The translations under genes and the position numbers were made by a program. The notes beneath the pieces were generated by a model, which saw nothing but the letters and a program-made list of their open reading frames with translations, did no database searches and was not told where the DNA came from. From Dyadobacter sp. CY347 (GTDB lineage: Bacteria; Bacteroidota; Bacteroidia; Cytophagales; Spirosomataceae), in NCBI RefSeq assembly GCF_021502655.1, contig NZ_JAKFFT010000007.1:1-64000 (forward strand): a DNA stretch of 64,000 nt, written 5' to 3'. Of this stretch, positions 40,105 to 50,073 are shown one piece after another. Every line of letters begins with the position of its first letter. Within the stretch, counting starts at the first letter, position 1.

Positions 40105-40306
40105 GACTGTTGTGACGGCGCCAGTGTTTCTGCAACTCCATCCAGAAGGCAAGCACCAGATAAAGGATAATCGGCGAGCCGAAAGTCATGAATGTGGCAT
40201 AAATAAAGTACAACCGGACGCTGCTAGCCGGGAAATTGAGCTTTTCGCCCAACTTTGCGCATACACCAAATATTTGGTCCTCAACGTAATAGCGTAGTCT
40301 GTTCAT
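40085..40306 (-). CDS. Stand-alone PspC-domain membrane protein
   Basis: 73 residues: RYYVEDQIFGVCAKLGEKLN, then a membrane helix (SSVRLYFIYATFMTFGSPIILYL by eye at about 29-52), as in the PspC domain. In other bacteria PspC senses envelope stress with PspA; no pspA is near. Convergent with and overlapping the glycosyltransferase gene by 20 bp. Confidence 0.85.
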   Translation of the reverse strand: MNRLRYYVEDQIFGVCAKLGEKLNFPASSVRLYFIYATFMTFGSPIILYLVLAFWMELQKHWRRHNSPTIWEL

Positions 40307-40655
40307 ACCATTGTTTCAATAATTACTTCATAATTAAGGATTTTTAACCGCATATACAATTCGGTATTCAAATTACCCTAAAAACAAGGCGAATTGGCAA
40401 AATACCGCTAACTCGTAAATTTTCAAATTCTTTAATCAAATAAATTGTTTTCCAAACAATTTTTGTTTCTTTGTGATTCAAGATTTTGTAAGTTGTTCAT
40501 TATAATCGGGATGTCTTGATGAAAAAATCCAAAGTTTCTTTTACCAATGCAGTGAGCCTCCCTCAATTATTTGGTTAAGCCCTTTGGACTTTTGATTGAA
40601 ACGCTTACAATTGTCTTGTATTTTCACCTTATTTCAATTTTTTTATTCAACCATT
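40307..40655. other. 349-bp intergenic region before the cold-shock gene
   Basis: AT-rich and without a convincing coding frame. It must hold the promoters of pspC (minus) and the cold-shock gene (plus). No perfect TAnnTTTG box is found for either. A long structured 5' leader, as known for cspA of E. coli, is possible but not shown. Confidence 0.4.
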
Positions 40656-40850
40656 ATGCCAACAGGTACTGTAAAATTTTTCAATGAAGCTAAGGGATAC
40701 GGCTTCATCGTTGAAGACGACACAAACAGAGACATCTTTGTCCATGTGACAGGATTGGGAGGACTTACTATCCGTGAAAATGACCAAGTAGAATACGAAG
40801 TCGTTGAAGGAAAAAAAGGACTAAACGCTGTGCAGGTAAAAAAGATATAA
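40656..40850 (+). CDS. Cold-shock domain protein (CspA family)
   Basis: 64 residues from ATG at 40656 (MPTGTVKFFNEAKGYGFIVE); the frame extends to 40596 but the extra 20 residues are not family-like. RNP1 is KGYGFI and RNP2 is DIFVHVTG. It is an RNA/DNA-binding OB-fold chaperone. A strong hairpin terminator follows. Confidence 0.95.
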   Translation: MPTGTVKFFNEAKGYGFIVEDDTNRDIFVHVTGLGGLTIRENDQVEYEVVEGKKGLNAVQVKKI

Positions 40851-40870
40851 TCGTATTTTTTTTGCAGGAA

Positions 40871-40904
40871 TGAAAAATGCCACTCGTCAGGGTGGCATTT
40901 TTCA
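40871..40904. terminator. Bidirectional terminator between csp and lysS
   Basis: TGAAAAATGCCAC (40871-40883) and GTGGCATTTTTCA (40892-40904) form a perfect 13-bp stem with an 8-nt loop. A-rich and T-rich arms within the stem allow termination in both directions. Confidence 0.85.
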
Positions 40905-40912
40905 TTTATTCT

Positions 40913-42628
40913 CTATTCGATCCAAGCCTTCACATCGTCCAGCAAAGGCATTTTTTCATCAATTTTGAGCTTTTTCCGCATGCCTCCCAGATCATTGAAG
41001 ATCTTATTGGGGTTAGCCGCTTTCAGCTGCTCAATGGTAAGAATGTTCATTTTTTGTAATGCAGGAACCCAGGCCGCTGGGACCCCGGCATTGATATAAT
41101 CCAGTTCCTTGGCAATTTCAACCCTGCGTTCCGGGCGCATTTGCGGGAAGAATATCACTTCCTGAATGCTGGAATTGTTGGTAAGCAACATCGTAAGCCT
41201 GTCGATCCCGATTCCGATGCCGGAACTTGGCGGCATTCCGTATTCGAGTGCCCTCAGGAAATCGTCATCCATTTCCATGGCCTCGTCATCGCCGCGTTCT
41301 TTCAATTTAAGCTGGTCCTCAAAACGCTCGCGCTGCTCCAATGGATCATTCAGCTCGGAATATGCATTAGCGATTTCCCTGCCGTTGACAAAAAGCTCGA
41401 AACGCTCCACCATGCCCGGTTTAGTGCGGTGCTTTTTAGTCAATGGTGACATTTCAACCGGATGATCGGTAATGAATGTAGGCTGGATAATGTTCGCTTC
41501 CACTTTTTCACCAAAGATCTCATCGATGAGCTTGCCTTTGCCCATGCTTTCGGTGACTTCCATTCCCCAAGCGCGGCATTGCTCGCGGATGCTGGTCTCG
41601 TCGAGCGCTTCAACATCGAGCCCGGTATATTGTTTGATGGCGTCGGTAATGCTCAATCTTGGATAAGGGCCGGCAAAATCCAGCTCAGTTTCTCCGAATA
41701 TGACGGTGGTCTTTCCGTTCACTGCAAGCGCAACTTGTTCAAGCAATTGCTCGGTCATTTGCATCATCCACAGGTAATCTTTGTAGGCAACGTATAGCTC
41801 AACCGTGGTAAACTCAGGATTGTGCGTCCGGTCCATTCCTTCGTTACGGAACAGCTTTCCGAATTCATAAACACCTTCAAAACCACCCACTATAAGCCGT
41901 TTCAAATGCAATTCCGTCGCAATGCGAAGGAAGAGATCCATATCCAGCGAATTGTGATGTGTTTCAAACGGCCTCGCAGCAGCGCCTCCGTGAATGCTCT
42001 GCAAAACCGGCGTTTCCACTTCAAGCCAGCTTTTTGAATCAAAAAACGAGCGCATAGTCGTAATGATCCGGGCTCTTTTTATAAAAATTTCACGCACCTC
42101 CGGATTCACGATCAAATCCACGTAACGCTGGCGATAGCGTAATTCCGGATCGGTAAAACCATCGTAAATGTTGCCTTCTTCATCGCGTTTTACCACGGGA
42201 AGCGGGCGCAATGATTTATTTAAAAGCTTAAATTCCTGCACATGGACAGAGATCTCGCCGGTTTGTGTAGTAAATACAAATCCTTGAATACCAATGATAT
42301 CCCCGATGTCCAGCAGCTTTTTGAAAACTGTATTATATAATGTTTTGTCTTCCCCTGGACAAAGATCGTCCCGGCGGAAATATAACTGCACACGTCCGGT
42401 GCTGTCCTGAAACTCGGCAAAAGCAGCGCTTCCCATAATCCGGAAACCCATGAGCCGGCCTGCCATTGTGACGTGCTTATAATCTATCTTATTGTTTTCG
42501 TAATTCTTGGTGATGTCTGCGGCATATGTATTCACCACAAATTCCTCGGCAGGATAAGGTTCTATGCCCATCCGCATTAATTCTTCGCGCTTCTGTCTGC
42601 GCAATATTTCCTGTTCGCTTAATAGCAT
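40913..42628 (-). CDS. lysS: Lysyl-tRNA synthetase, class II
   Basis: 571 residues. An OB-fold anticodon domain (about 55-160) with [18 protein letters not shown] is followed by the class II core: motif 2 in [18 protein letters not shown] and motif 3 in [15 protein letters not shown]. The C-terminus carries an extra 70-residue tail ([20 protein letters not shown] onward), an HhH-like extension common in Bacteroidota LysS. Confidence 0.97.
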   Translation of the reverse strand: MLLSEQEILRRQKREELMRMGIEPYPAEEFVVNTYAADITKNYENNKIDYKHVTMAGRLMGFRIMGSAAFAEFQDSTGRVQLYFRRDDLCPGEDKTLYNTVFKKLLDIGDIIGIQGFVFTTQTGEISVHVQEFKLLNKSLRPLPVVKRDEEGNIYDGFTDPELRYRQRYVDLIVNPEVREIFIKRARIITTMRSFFDSKSWLEVETPVLQSIHGGAAARPFETHHNSLDMDLFLRIATELHLKRLIVGGFEGVYEFGKLFRNEGMDRTHNPEFTTVELYVAYKDYLWMMQMTEQLLEQVALAVNGKTTVIFGETELDFAGPYPRLSITDAIKQYTGLDVEALDETSIREQCRAWGMEVTESMGKGKLIDEIFGEKVEANIIQPTFITDHPVEMSPLTKKHRTKPGMVERFELFVNGREIANAYSELNDPLEQRERFEDQLKLKERGDDEAMEMDDDFLRALEYGMPPSSGIGIGIDRLTMLLTNNSSIQEVIFFPQMRPERRVEIAKELDYINAGVPAAWVPALQKMNILTIEQLKAANPNKIFNDLGGMRKKLKIDEKMPLLDDVKAWIE

Positions 42629-42680
42629 TTTTGACAGTAATGGTTTGAAAACGACAACCTCAGTGTTCGAAAAGAGTCCG

Positions 42681-42688
42681 CAAAAGTA
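42681..42688 (-). promoter_or_regulatory. -7 promoter element of lysS
   Basis: On the minus strand TACTTTTG (42688-42681) is a perfect -7 box 53 bp before the lysS ATG. No clear -33 element. Confidence 0.5.
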
Positions 42689-42846
42689 CTATATTTTGCC
42701 GTGAATAACGAGGATGAAACCATTAACCTGCATTCGTTCGTTGTAAACGTATATGTGCTGGCACGCTATTAATAATTTCTATAATGCCGAATGTAGCTTT
42801 GATTATCAGGCCAGTCGGACATTAGTTGCGTTAAATCCCTCATTTC

Positions 42847-45342
42847 ATGTTTGCAAGAATTTTAAAAATCTTTGGAATAATTGCCCTCTGTGCATTTTTT
42901 CTTTTCGGAGCAGTCGAAATATGGGTTTACAGAAACAGGGACAATATATTCAAGAAAACAAAGGAATTTGCAAACGAGAACCTGAATGGAAACCTTGAAA
43001 TTGAGGACTTTAAGTTCAGGCCTTTCAGCGGATCTTTTGGTCTGAACTTCACATTAACCAACGTAAAGCTTACCGACAGCCTTTATCAGCGTCACCAGAA
43101 ACCGTTTCTGGAAGCAGAGCAAATGCACATTGCGCTGGATCTTGCGGGCTTTTATAAGGGAAACATTAAAGTAAAAAACCTGATCCTTGAAAATGGGAAG
43201 ATGAAATTGTTTGTCCAAAAGGATGGCTATTCCAATTTGAGCATTTTCAAAAAAGATTCGAAAGACAAGAAGAAAAAGGATTCCGACGGAAACGACGGGC
43301 TCCTGAAAAAGCTCGGCAATATGCGTTTCGTTAATTTCGCCGTCAGCTATTCCGACTCTGTCAAGCAAAAATATTACGGAGCCCTAATTCACGATGTGAC
43401 CAACATTATAACCACAACGGATTCAACCACAAATGCCAGCCTGAATGGTTCAGTATTGTTTAATCAGCTGACTTTCAAGCCTAAAAAGGGTGGTTTTTTA
43501 ATCAATCAGGAAACAAGGATTGGGCTTGCACTCGCATATGATGCAGATAAGCAGCTGCTAAAAATCTACCCTTCCGTTTTGGAAAGTGCTACCAATGATA
43601 AAATCGGGATCAACGGGGTTTTCGATTTTGCGGATTCTACCAAACAATTCACGCTCAACTTCGAGGCAAAGAAAATTGCCATCAAAAATGCACTCCCGCT
43701 TTTAAACAGAAAGATTAAAGAACAAATTGATTCTATCGGGATTCAAACGGAGGTGGATACGAAGGTGCGTGTGAATGGAAAAATCGCCAGTTTGGAGCAG
43801 CCCCATGTTGACGTATATTTCAAGACGGATACTTTTCAATACAACCTGCCGGTTGGGGTGTTAAGGGATATGCGCGCAGAAGGCAGTTTTACTAATCAGG
43901 CTGATACAACACAAATCCCCGGGCCGCTCAATTCGCGGGTAACCGCACCGGATGTTAAAGGAAAATTTGAGACAATCCCATTTCGGCTGGCCATTGCCAT
44001 TACCAATTTCCGAAATCCAATCGCCAGGATCACCGGGAACGTGGATGCAGATTCTACAAACCTGGACCAGCTTCTGGACCCGGCCCGTTACCGGTTCAAA
44101 AATGGGACGGCTAAAATTGATTTCAATTTCGACGGCAGCCTTAAAAACTTTTACGATCCAGGCCGCGACCGCTTTAATGGCAAATTGAGCGGCAAGGTTT
44201 CGATCAACAACATTTCAATGGATTATCTGCCTCGGCAGGTGCATTTGAAAAAGATAAAAGGGGATTTTACATTCAACGAAAAAGCATTTGTATTCCCTGA
44301 CCTCAGCTTGTCCGATGGTCAGAATATGCTCTATATCAGGGGGAAAGTGCTTGATTTGATTCCCTATCTTTTTGGGTCTCCCAAGCCGCTTAGGGCAAAT
44401 GTGGACATTAACATTCCAAACTGGAAAATGAACTGGCTGGAAACGCTGCTTGCGCCCCGGCAAGTCGTGAAGAAGAAAAAGAAGAAGCTGAAACTGGTGG
44501 AATTGCTGGACGACGCCATTGACCAAATGCAAATTGTGGCCAAACTGGATGCTAAGAAGCTGAATTACAGGAATTTTAATGCCAGGGACGTGAAAGGGCA
44601 ATTTACAATTAAAAACAATGCCGTTAGCATTGAGTATTTTGTCATGAAAGCGTTTGGCGGCGGGAATGTGCGCGTTTCCGGCGAGATGGATAATTCAGGA
44701 GCAAGCCAGTTGCCTCATATGGCGATGCGTGGCAAAATCGCGAATGCGGACGTGCATTCGGTTTTTTACTCGTTTGATGATTTTGGACAAAAAACCCTGA
44801 CACATCAAAACTTGAAAGGAATTCTGAATACAGATTTTAGTTTTGAGTCACGGCTTAATAACAATGTCAGGTTAATTCCTTCCACAATGAAGGGCTTGTT
44901 ACGCATCGACCTTACCAATGCTTACATTCTTAATTTTGAGCCATTCATGAAAATGAAAAAGCTCATTTTCAAGCGAAGGAATTTTGAACGCGTGAAATTT
45001 GCGCCTATTCGCAGCGATTTCAAGCTGAGTGGCCAGGAGATCGAGATCGCGCCCTTGGAAATCGAGTCTAATGTGGTAACGCTTTACATTGATGGCATTT
45101 ACAGCTTTGGTAAGAAAACGGATATCAACATTCAGATCCCGCTGAGCAATCTCAAAAAACGGGATTCGACTTACGTGCTCGACCCAAATAATGAAGAGAA
45201 AAAGCAAGGCTCCAAGATTTTCCTAAGAGCAATCGATGAAAATGGTGAAGTAAATATTAAGCTCGCGTTCAGGAAGAAGAAAGAAAAGGATAAGGACAAA
45301 AAGGACGAGCCCGAGATTAACCCCGACCTCATTGAAAAATAA
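42847..45342 (+). CDS. AsmA-family envelope protein
   Basis: 831 residues. One N-terminal membrane helix (IFGIIALCAFFLFGAVEIWV) is followed by a long beta-rich periplasmic part of the AsmA/TamB-like class, with lipid-transfer-type repeats (IKVKNLILENGKMKLF, NMRFVNFAVSYSD, IGINGVFDFADS). Two lysine-rich stretches occur (about residues 138-148 and 539-545) and the C-terminus is charged. Such proteins are thought to move phospholipid to the outer membrane; here it is inference. Its stop is 2 bp from the stop of the convergent regulator gene. Confidence 0.88.
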   Translation: MFARILKIFGIIALCAFFLFGAVEIWVYRNRDNIFKKTKEFANENLNGNLEIEDFKFRPFSGSFGLNFTLTNVKLTDSLYQRHQKPFLEAEQMHIALDLAGFYKGNIKVKNLILENGKMKLFVQKDGYSNLSIFKKDSKDKKKKDSDGNDGLLKKLGNMRFVNFAVSYSDSVKQKYYGALIHDVTNIITTTDSTTNASLNGSVLFNQLTFKPKKGGFLINQETRIGLALAYDADKQLLKIYPSVLESATNDKIGINGVFDFADSTKQFTLNFEAKKIAIKNALPLLNRKIKEQIDSIGIQTEVDTKVRVNGKIASLEQPHVDVYFKTDTFQYNLPVGVLRDMRAEGSFTNQADTTQIPGPLNSRVTAPDVKGKFETIPFRLAIAITNFRNPIARITGNVDADSTNLDQLLDPARYRFKNGTAKIDFNFDGSLKNFYDPGRDRFNGKLSGKVSINNISMDYLPRQVHLKKIKGDFTFNEKAFVFPDLSLSDGQNMLYIRGKVLDLIPYLFGSPKPLRANVDINIPNWKMNWLETLLAPRQVVKKKKKKLKLVELLDDAIDQMQIVAKLDAKKLNYRNFNARDVKGQFTIKNNAVSIEYFVMKAFGGGNVRVSGEMDNSGASQLPHMAMRGKIANADVHSVFYSFDDFGQKTLTHQNLKGILNTDFSFESRLNNNVRLIPSTMKGLLRIDLTNAYILNFEPFMKMKKLIFKRRNFERVKFAPIRSDFKLSGQEIEIAPLEIESNVVTLYIDGIYSFGKKTDINIQIPLSNLKKRDSTYVLDPNNEEKKQGSKIFLRAIDENGEVNIKLAFRKKKEKDKDKKDEPEINPDLIEK

Positions 45343-45344
45343 GG

Positions 45345-46055
45345 TTATTCCGCCTCGTTGCTGAACATATAACCCACACCTTTAAGGGTTTTAATGTAAC
45401 GGTCGCCCAGTTTTTCACGCAGCTTTCTGATATGGACATCGACAGTTCGTTCCAGTACATAAATATCTGCACCCCAGATCTTTTGCAATAATTCGTCGCG
45501 GTTAAAGACTTTATTAGGCGTCTGCGCCAGAAAAAACAACAATTCAAATTCCTTTTTAGGCAGCACAACAGACTTTTCAGAACCTTGCGTAACCGTATAA
45601 TTTTTCCGGTTAATGGTCAAATCCAAAATGTCTATTTGATCACCGGATTCCGCTTTCTGGGCTTCCCGGCGAAACAATGCATTAATGCGGCTCATTAGGG
45701 CCCGGGGCTTGATGGGCTTTGTAATGTAGTCGTCAGCGCCAACGTCAAACGCCGCAACCTCCGAATATTCCTCCGATCTTGCCGTTAAAAAAAGAATGTA
45801 AGTGTTTTTGATCTCCGGGTTACTCCGCAAAATGCGGCCCGTTTCAATGCCATCCAACTGCGGCATCATAATGTCCAGCAGGATCAGATCGGGAATAAAT
45901 GTCTTGGCGATTTCGATCGCTTTCTTGCCGTTGGAAGCGGTGACCACCGAATAGCCTTCCTTAATTAAGTTATATTCCAGAAGTTCAACAATATCGGAGT
46001 CGTCGTCAACAACTAGGACTTTCGGGGCTGACGCGGCAGATTTAGCAATGCTCAT
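45345..46055 (-). CDS. OmpR/PhoB-type response regulator
   Basis: 236 residues. The receiver domain has VLVVDDDSD, phospho-Asp61 in DLILLDIMMPQLDG and the Lys in ITKPIKP. A winged-helix domain follows (KEFELLFFLAQTPNKVF, RTVDVHIRKLREKLGD, KTLKGVGYMF). No histidine kinase is adjacent, so its partner lies elsewhere. Confidence 0.94.
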   Translation of the reverse strand: MSIAKSAASAPKVLVVDDDSDIVELLEYNLIKEGYSVVTASNGKKAIEIAKTFIPDLILLDIMMPQLDGIETGRILRSNPEIKNTYILFLTARSEEYSEVAAFDVGADDYITKPIKPRALMSRINALFRREAQKAESGDQIDILDLTINRKNYTVTQGSEKSVVLPKKEFELLFFLAQTPNKVFNRDELLQKIWGADIYVLERTVDVHIRKLREKLGDRYIKTLKGVGYMFSNEAE

Positions 46056-46141
46056 GTTTTTCTTATTAAAACGCAGTTCGAAATTAGCAGATGTTATATT
46101 CAGATTACATGCTTTACAACATTGTTAACAGAAACATAATA

Positions 46142-46981
46142 TCATTTATAAGTAATCCGGTAAATGTCGCCTTGCTCATTCGTTACGAGCATATCGGTAT
46201 TATTCAAAAACAGGAGCGCCTCATTCTGCTTTTTTACAAAACGAAAACATCCAAGCGGTTTATTAAAATCAATGCTGCTGCCTTCCACGCCGAACAGCAG
46301 GACCTTACCATAAGTCAGTAAAGCGAAAGTCTTACCGTCTGGACTGATATCGGCCGCAGTGACTTGCGAATTAATGCGAATGCTGTCCATGGCAGTCAGG
46401 GTATAACTTCCCGGCGTTGCGGGAACGCGGTAGAGTTTAACATATTTGTTTTTATCCCAATTTTTAGAAAAGAGATAAAGGTTTTTTTGATGATAAAACA
46501 CAGATTCACAATCGAATGCCGGCTTATCGTTTATCCTTGCCGCAGATTTCTGAGCCGCATAATGGAATGATATCTTTTCGGTAGCCTGCTGTTTTTCATT
46601 AAATCTATAAACGTCAAACTTCTCCCGTGGTGTCCCGTTATTTCCGAAATCACCAATATAGAAATTGCCTTCGCCATCTTTCGTCAGATCTTCCCAGTCT
46701 ACGTTTTTTGCGTCAGGGACATTTTTTGTAGATATGAGTTTGCCGGAAAGGTCAAATTCGTAAAGCGCTGCGCTGCCACCGCTGTCATTATGCGTAATAA
46801 AAAGACCAGGCGCAGAGCCATTTGCCAAACCTGAACTTTCCGAAGCAACTGCGGGAAGCTTGCCTATTTTGCTAATTTTGTATTGAGAACGTACTTTCTT
46901 GAAATCGTTGATCTTATGATCGGGCTGGCAAGTACAGAACACAGTTTTGACAGCAAACCACAGATACATTAATTTATTCAT
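46142..46981 (-). CDS. Unrecognised exported beta-propeller-like protein
   Basis: 279 residues from ATG at 46981; the frame extends to 47011 but that would enter the divergent gene further. The N-terminus is hydrophobic (LMYLWFAVKTVFCTC) and could be a signal or lipoprotein peptide, though the lipobox is poor. The body has repeated propeller-like motifs (GLFITHNDSGGSAALYEFD, GNFYIGDFGNN, ITAADISPDG-like text). No family is recognised. Its ATG shares the CATG palindrome with the start of the divergent permease gene. Confidence 0.7.
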   Translation of the reverse strand: MNKLMYLWFAVKTVFCTCQPDHKINDFKKVRSQYKISKIGKLPAVASESSGLANGSAPGLFITHNDSGGSAALYEFDLSGKLISTKNVPDAKNVDWEDLTKDGEGNFYIGDFGNNGTPREKFDVYRFNEKQQATEKISFHYAAQKSAARINDKPAFDCESVFYHQKNLYLFSKNWDKNKYVKLYRVPATPGSYTLTAMDSIRINSQVTAADISPDGKTFALLTYGKVLLFGVEGSSIDFNKPLGCFRFVKKQNEALLFLNNTDMLVTNEQGDIYRITYK

Positions 46982-48200
46982 GAATTCCTCTTTACGTCCT
47001 CTTCCAAACAAAGATAAAGAAACCCCCCTTTACCTGAAACTGGCAAGCATACTGGTTGCACTTATTGCGTTTGTTTATATCCTCTTCATTCTTCGGGAAA
47101 CGATTATTCCCATCGCGTTTTCGATTTTGCTGGCCATTCTTCTACATCCTGTTTGTGCCTGGCTGGAAAGGCATCGTGTGCCGCGGATCGGGTCCATTCT
47201 GCTCAGCATTCTTGCCCTTTTTTTGGTGATCATCGTGCTTGTGTATGTGGTGTCTTTACAAATAGGCAGTTTCGCAGAAGAGCTTCCCAGGATCACTGAG
47301 AAAGCAGAAACGATTTTGGATCAAACACTTACCATGGGTGAGCGCTATCTCAACATTAGCCGCAGCCAGCAGGTCAGCGAAGGCAAAAAATACCTGATCA
47401 ATGCTTTGAGTGAGGGTAGGGCTGTTTTGTTAAATACGCTTGTTACCACCACCGGCGCCATTTCAACATTTATTTTAATCCCGCTTTACATTTTCTTTTT
47501 TCTGCTTTACAGGGATTTTTTCAGGCGTTTTGTTCACAAAGCGATCACTAATGTGCCTAATGAATCGCTGAATGCGCTTTTGAAAAAAATCTATGAAGTG
47601 ATTCAGAGTTACCTGTCAGGATTGTTCCTGGTAATTCTGATTGTGGGGGTTTTAAACAGCATCGGATTGCTGCTTTTAGGCATTCCGCACGCGATTTTCT
47701 TTGGTTTTCTGGCTGGGTTTCTAATTCTCATTCCATACATTGGAATCCTTATTGGCTCGGTTCTTCCGGCGCTTTTGGCCGTTGTAACGATGGATTCGCC
47801 CTGGTATGCCGTTGGTGTGATCGGGATTATGAGCTTTGTGCAGTTTTTGGAGGGCAATTTTATCACCCCCAATATTGTAGGTTCCAAAGTGAGCGTTAAT
47901 CCGCTGGCCGCTATCGTTGCGCTGTTTTTAGGTGGTCAATTATGGGGATTGTCCGGTTTGATTTTAGCCTTGCCGGTAACTGCCATTCTGAAAGTGATTT
48001 TCGACACGATCCCAAGCATGGAGCCTTACGGATTTTTGCTCGGTGAGCCTGTGCATGAAGTGAAGGAAGATCAGAAAGAGGCCGTTATCGAGCAAACGAT
48101 TGAAAAGGAATTTAAGAAAAAACCTTACCGCAGATATCGGAACAAACCCCGGAACCGCCCCGACGGCACAATTCCTCCGGCCGCTAATCCTGGAATATAA
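46980..48200 (+). CDS. AI-2E family (PerM/YdiK-like) permease
   Basis: 406 residues from ATG at 46980; an in-frame TTG at 46947 is the alternative. It has about eight membrane helices, with IPIAFSILLAILLHPVCAWL near the start and the family signature IPYIGILIGSVLPALLAV and VQFLEGNFITPNIVGSKVSV near residues 250-310. Members export small molecules or exchange ions; AI-2 export is known for only a few. The basic C-terminal tail is rich in Arg/Pro. Confidence 0.88.
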   Translation: MNSSLRPLPNKDKETPLYLKLASILVALIAFVYILFILRETIIPIAFSILLAILLHPVCAWLERHRVPRIGSILLSILALFLVIIVLVYVVSLQIGSFAEELPRITEKAETILDQTLTMGERYLNISRSQQVSEGKKYLINALSEGRAVLLNTLVTTTGAISTFILIPLYIFFFLLYRDFFRRFVHKAITNVPNESLNALLKKIYEVIQSYLSGLFLVILIVGVLNSIGLLLLGIPHAIFFGFLAGFLILIPYIGILIGSVLPALLAVVTMDSPWYAVGVIGIMSFVQFLEGNFITPNIVGSKVSVNPLAAIVALFLGGQLWGLSGLILALPVTAILKVIFDTIPSMEPYGFLLGEPVHEVKEDQKEAVIEQTIEKEFKKKPYRRYRNKPRNRPDGTIPPAANPGI

Positions 48201-48203
48201 GAT

Positions 48204-48683
48204 TTATTTTGCCACAACTTTTTCTACACTAATGCCCACGCTCATCACAAACGGGAGTGGGTTTTGCCGCATGGACTGCGTTAGTGTGAATGTATAAATG
48301 CCGGATTTTTGAAATCTGTAATCTTTAAGGAAAGGGATTTTATGGTCAAAAAGGTCTCCTAACCCGTTTCCATAGGGTTTTCCGGTAGTTTCGTTGGAGA
48401 GATAAACTTCTTCCAACGTGTTGGAAATCACTTTCTGATCCGGGGCGGCGAAATTCCTGGTCAGATACATGTTATAGTACGGATATTGCAGCGTGTTACG
48501 GAGCAGATAATACATGTTATAGGTCGCCGTTGTATCCGTTATCTCAACTTTAAATGTCGGTTTGTTTTTGATATACCAAAGGCCGTCATCAATGTCTTCG
48601 TGTGCTTTATAAACAACATTTTCGTCGCAGCCCGACAGGGCCAGGCTGAACGCAAGAATTGAGACAAACCAAAAAAACTTCAT
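48204..48683 (-). CDS. gldH: Gliding motility lipoprotein GldH
   Basis: 159 residues. The lipoprotein signal is FWFVSILAFSLALSGC with the modified Cys19. DGLWYIKNKPTFKVEITDTT, YYLLRNTLQYPYYNMYLTR and the late SVGISVEKV match GldH of Bacteroidota. GldH is needed for gliding in Flavobacterium, where it goes with the T9SS machinery. This gives context for the several T9SS-class proteins in the window. It lies 3 bp from the convergent permease stop. Confidence 0.88.
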   Translation of the reverse strand: MKFFWFVSILAFSLALSGCDENVVYKAHEDIDDGLWYIKNKPTFKVEITDTTATYNMYYLLRNTLQYPYYNMYLTRNFAAPDQKVISNTLEEVYLSNETTGKPYGNGLGDLFDHKIPFLKDYRFQKSGIYTFTLTQSMRQNPLPFVMSVGISVEKVVAK

Positions 48684-48726
48684 TCCGAACCGTTATCGTT
48701 TAATTGACAAAACTAACCATTTAAAC

Positions 48727-49227
48727 CTAAACGCTGGATGTCGCCGAAAAGTAGCGATTGAGCCAGGAGTTTGATGCGGCGGTTTTCCAATGGTTCATCC
48801 ATTGTGCTTTTGTCGTTACCTGATTATCAAAAATAATAGTCGAAGGCGTGAGGATTTCGTCTGTAACAGCCTGCTTAATGCTAGGCACAGGGACTGTATG
48901 GATCTGATTATCAGCACCCAGGTAAGCGATTGAACGATCAAAGAAATCAATTCCCATCGAATGGCCAACTGACTGTATCCAATGTACAGATTTATCAATC
49001 GAGCATCCGCTTGGCAACTCATCCTTTTCATCCACTGCAATGACTACAAACCGATGTTCAAACACTTTTCCGGACGCAGTAAGCGGTTTTCCGTGTGCTT
49101 CCCAGCCATCCAGTGACGCTTTCAAAGTTTCGGTCAAAATGCCAACTTCTGTGTCAGTAAGCAGACGGTCAGCCTGGTAAATCCATACTCTTGCTTGAAA
49201 ATCGATATCGCTAAACGGAATGTACAT
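48727..49227 (-). CDS. Conserved Bacteroidota protein of unknown function
   Basis: 166 residues, opening MYIPFSDIDFQARVWIYQAD, with HRFVVIAVDEKDELPSGCSI and SWLNRYFSA at the end. It resembles a short family often labelled ABC transporter ATPase in this phylum, but no Walker motif is present, so that label looks wrong. Same strand as gldH, 43 bp upstream of it. Function unknown. Confidence 0.75.
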   Translation of the reverse strand: MYIPFSDIDFQARVWIYQADRLLTDTEVGILTETLKASLDGWEAHGKPLTASGKVFEHRFVVIAVDEKDELPSGCSIDKSVHWIQSVGHSMGIDFFDRSIAYLGADNQIHTVPVPSIKQAVTDEILTPSTIIFDNQVTTKAQWMNHWKTAASNSWLNRYFSATSSV

Positions 49228-49275
49228 AACTCAAATTATTTAAATAAAACCATCCTATAACAAAGCTGGGCAACA

Positions 49276-50073
49276 TTATAACCCCTCGGCCTGCGCGATC
49301 AGTTCCGCGAGGTCATAAACTTTAACGGCACTTTCCTTCTCTTTATTTTTAACGCCATCCGTCATCATCACCATGCAAAACGGGCATGCAACTGCGATCG
49401 TGTCCGCCCCTGTCGCCAGGGCTTCTTCAATTCTTTCAATATTAATGTCCTTTTTGCCGGGCTCCGGCTCTTTGAACATTTGCCCGCCTCCCGCGCCGCA
49501 GCACAGTCCTTTCGTCCGGCATCTTTTCATTTCTACCAAATCAGCATCCAATGCTTCCAAAACATGCCTTGGCGCTTCATAGATGTTGTTTGCACGTCCG
49601 AGATAGCAAGAATCGTGAAATGTAATCTTCTTGCCTTTAAACGTTTCTCCACCCTCAATCCTTACGCGGCCCTCATCTATCAGCTGCTGCAAAAAAGTGG
49701 AATGATGGATCACCTCATAATGGCCGCCCAGCTGCGGATATTCGTTTTTTAATGTGTTAAAACAATGCGGACAAGCCGTTACGATCTTTTTAATCCCATA
49801 CATATCCAGCACCTGAATGTTGGACATCGCAAGCATCTGGAATGTAAATTCGTTGCCCGCGCGCCGCGCCGGATCGCCTGTACAGCTTTCCTCCGTGCCC
49901 AATACAGCAAATTTTACGCCAGCCTTATTCAATATTTTCACAAAAGCCACCGTCACCTTTTTGTAGCGATCGTCGAACGAGCCTGCGCAGCCCACCCAGA
50001 ACAAAACCTCGGGAGCTTCATTATTAGCCGCCATTTCGGCCATTGTTGGCACTTTATATGTCAGTTCGCTCAT
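49276..50073 (-). CDS. Cysteine-rich CCG-domain oxidoreductase subunit (HdrB/LutA-like)
   Basis: 265 residues. Two cysteine-rich CCG-type motifs are visible: FWVGCAGSFDDR with TACPHCFNTL, and HDSCYLGRAN with KGLCCGAGGGQMF and ACPFC. The domain binds a noncubane or ordinary 4Fe-4S centre and handles disulfide or lactate-type electron transfer. The ATG is immediately next to the stop of the upstream iron-sulfur gene, so both form one complex. Confidence 0.88.
   Translation of the reverse strand: MSELTYKVPTMAEMAANNEAPEVLFWVGCAGSFDDRYKKVTVAFVKILNKAGVKFAVLGTEESCTGDPARRAGNEFTFQMLAMSNIQVLDMYGIKKIVTACPHCFNTLKNEYPQLGGHYEVIHHSTFLQQLIDEGRVRIEGGETFKGKKITFHDSCYLGRANNIYEAPRHVLEALDADLVEMKRCRTKGLCCGAGGGQMFKEPEPGKKDINIERIEEALATGADTIAVACPFCMVMMTDGVKNKEKESAVKVYDLAELIAQAEGL

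Noticed and set aside
42753..42998. 81-codon plus-strand frame before the AsmA gene
   Set aside because: Overlaps the start of the AsmA gene in another frame, is Cys/aromatic-rich without pattern and has no family resemblance.
48727..49227. ABC transporter ATPase label for the 166-residue protein
   Set aside because: No Walker A, signature or Walker B motif is present.
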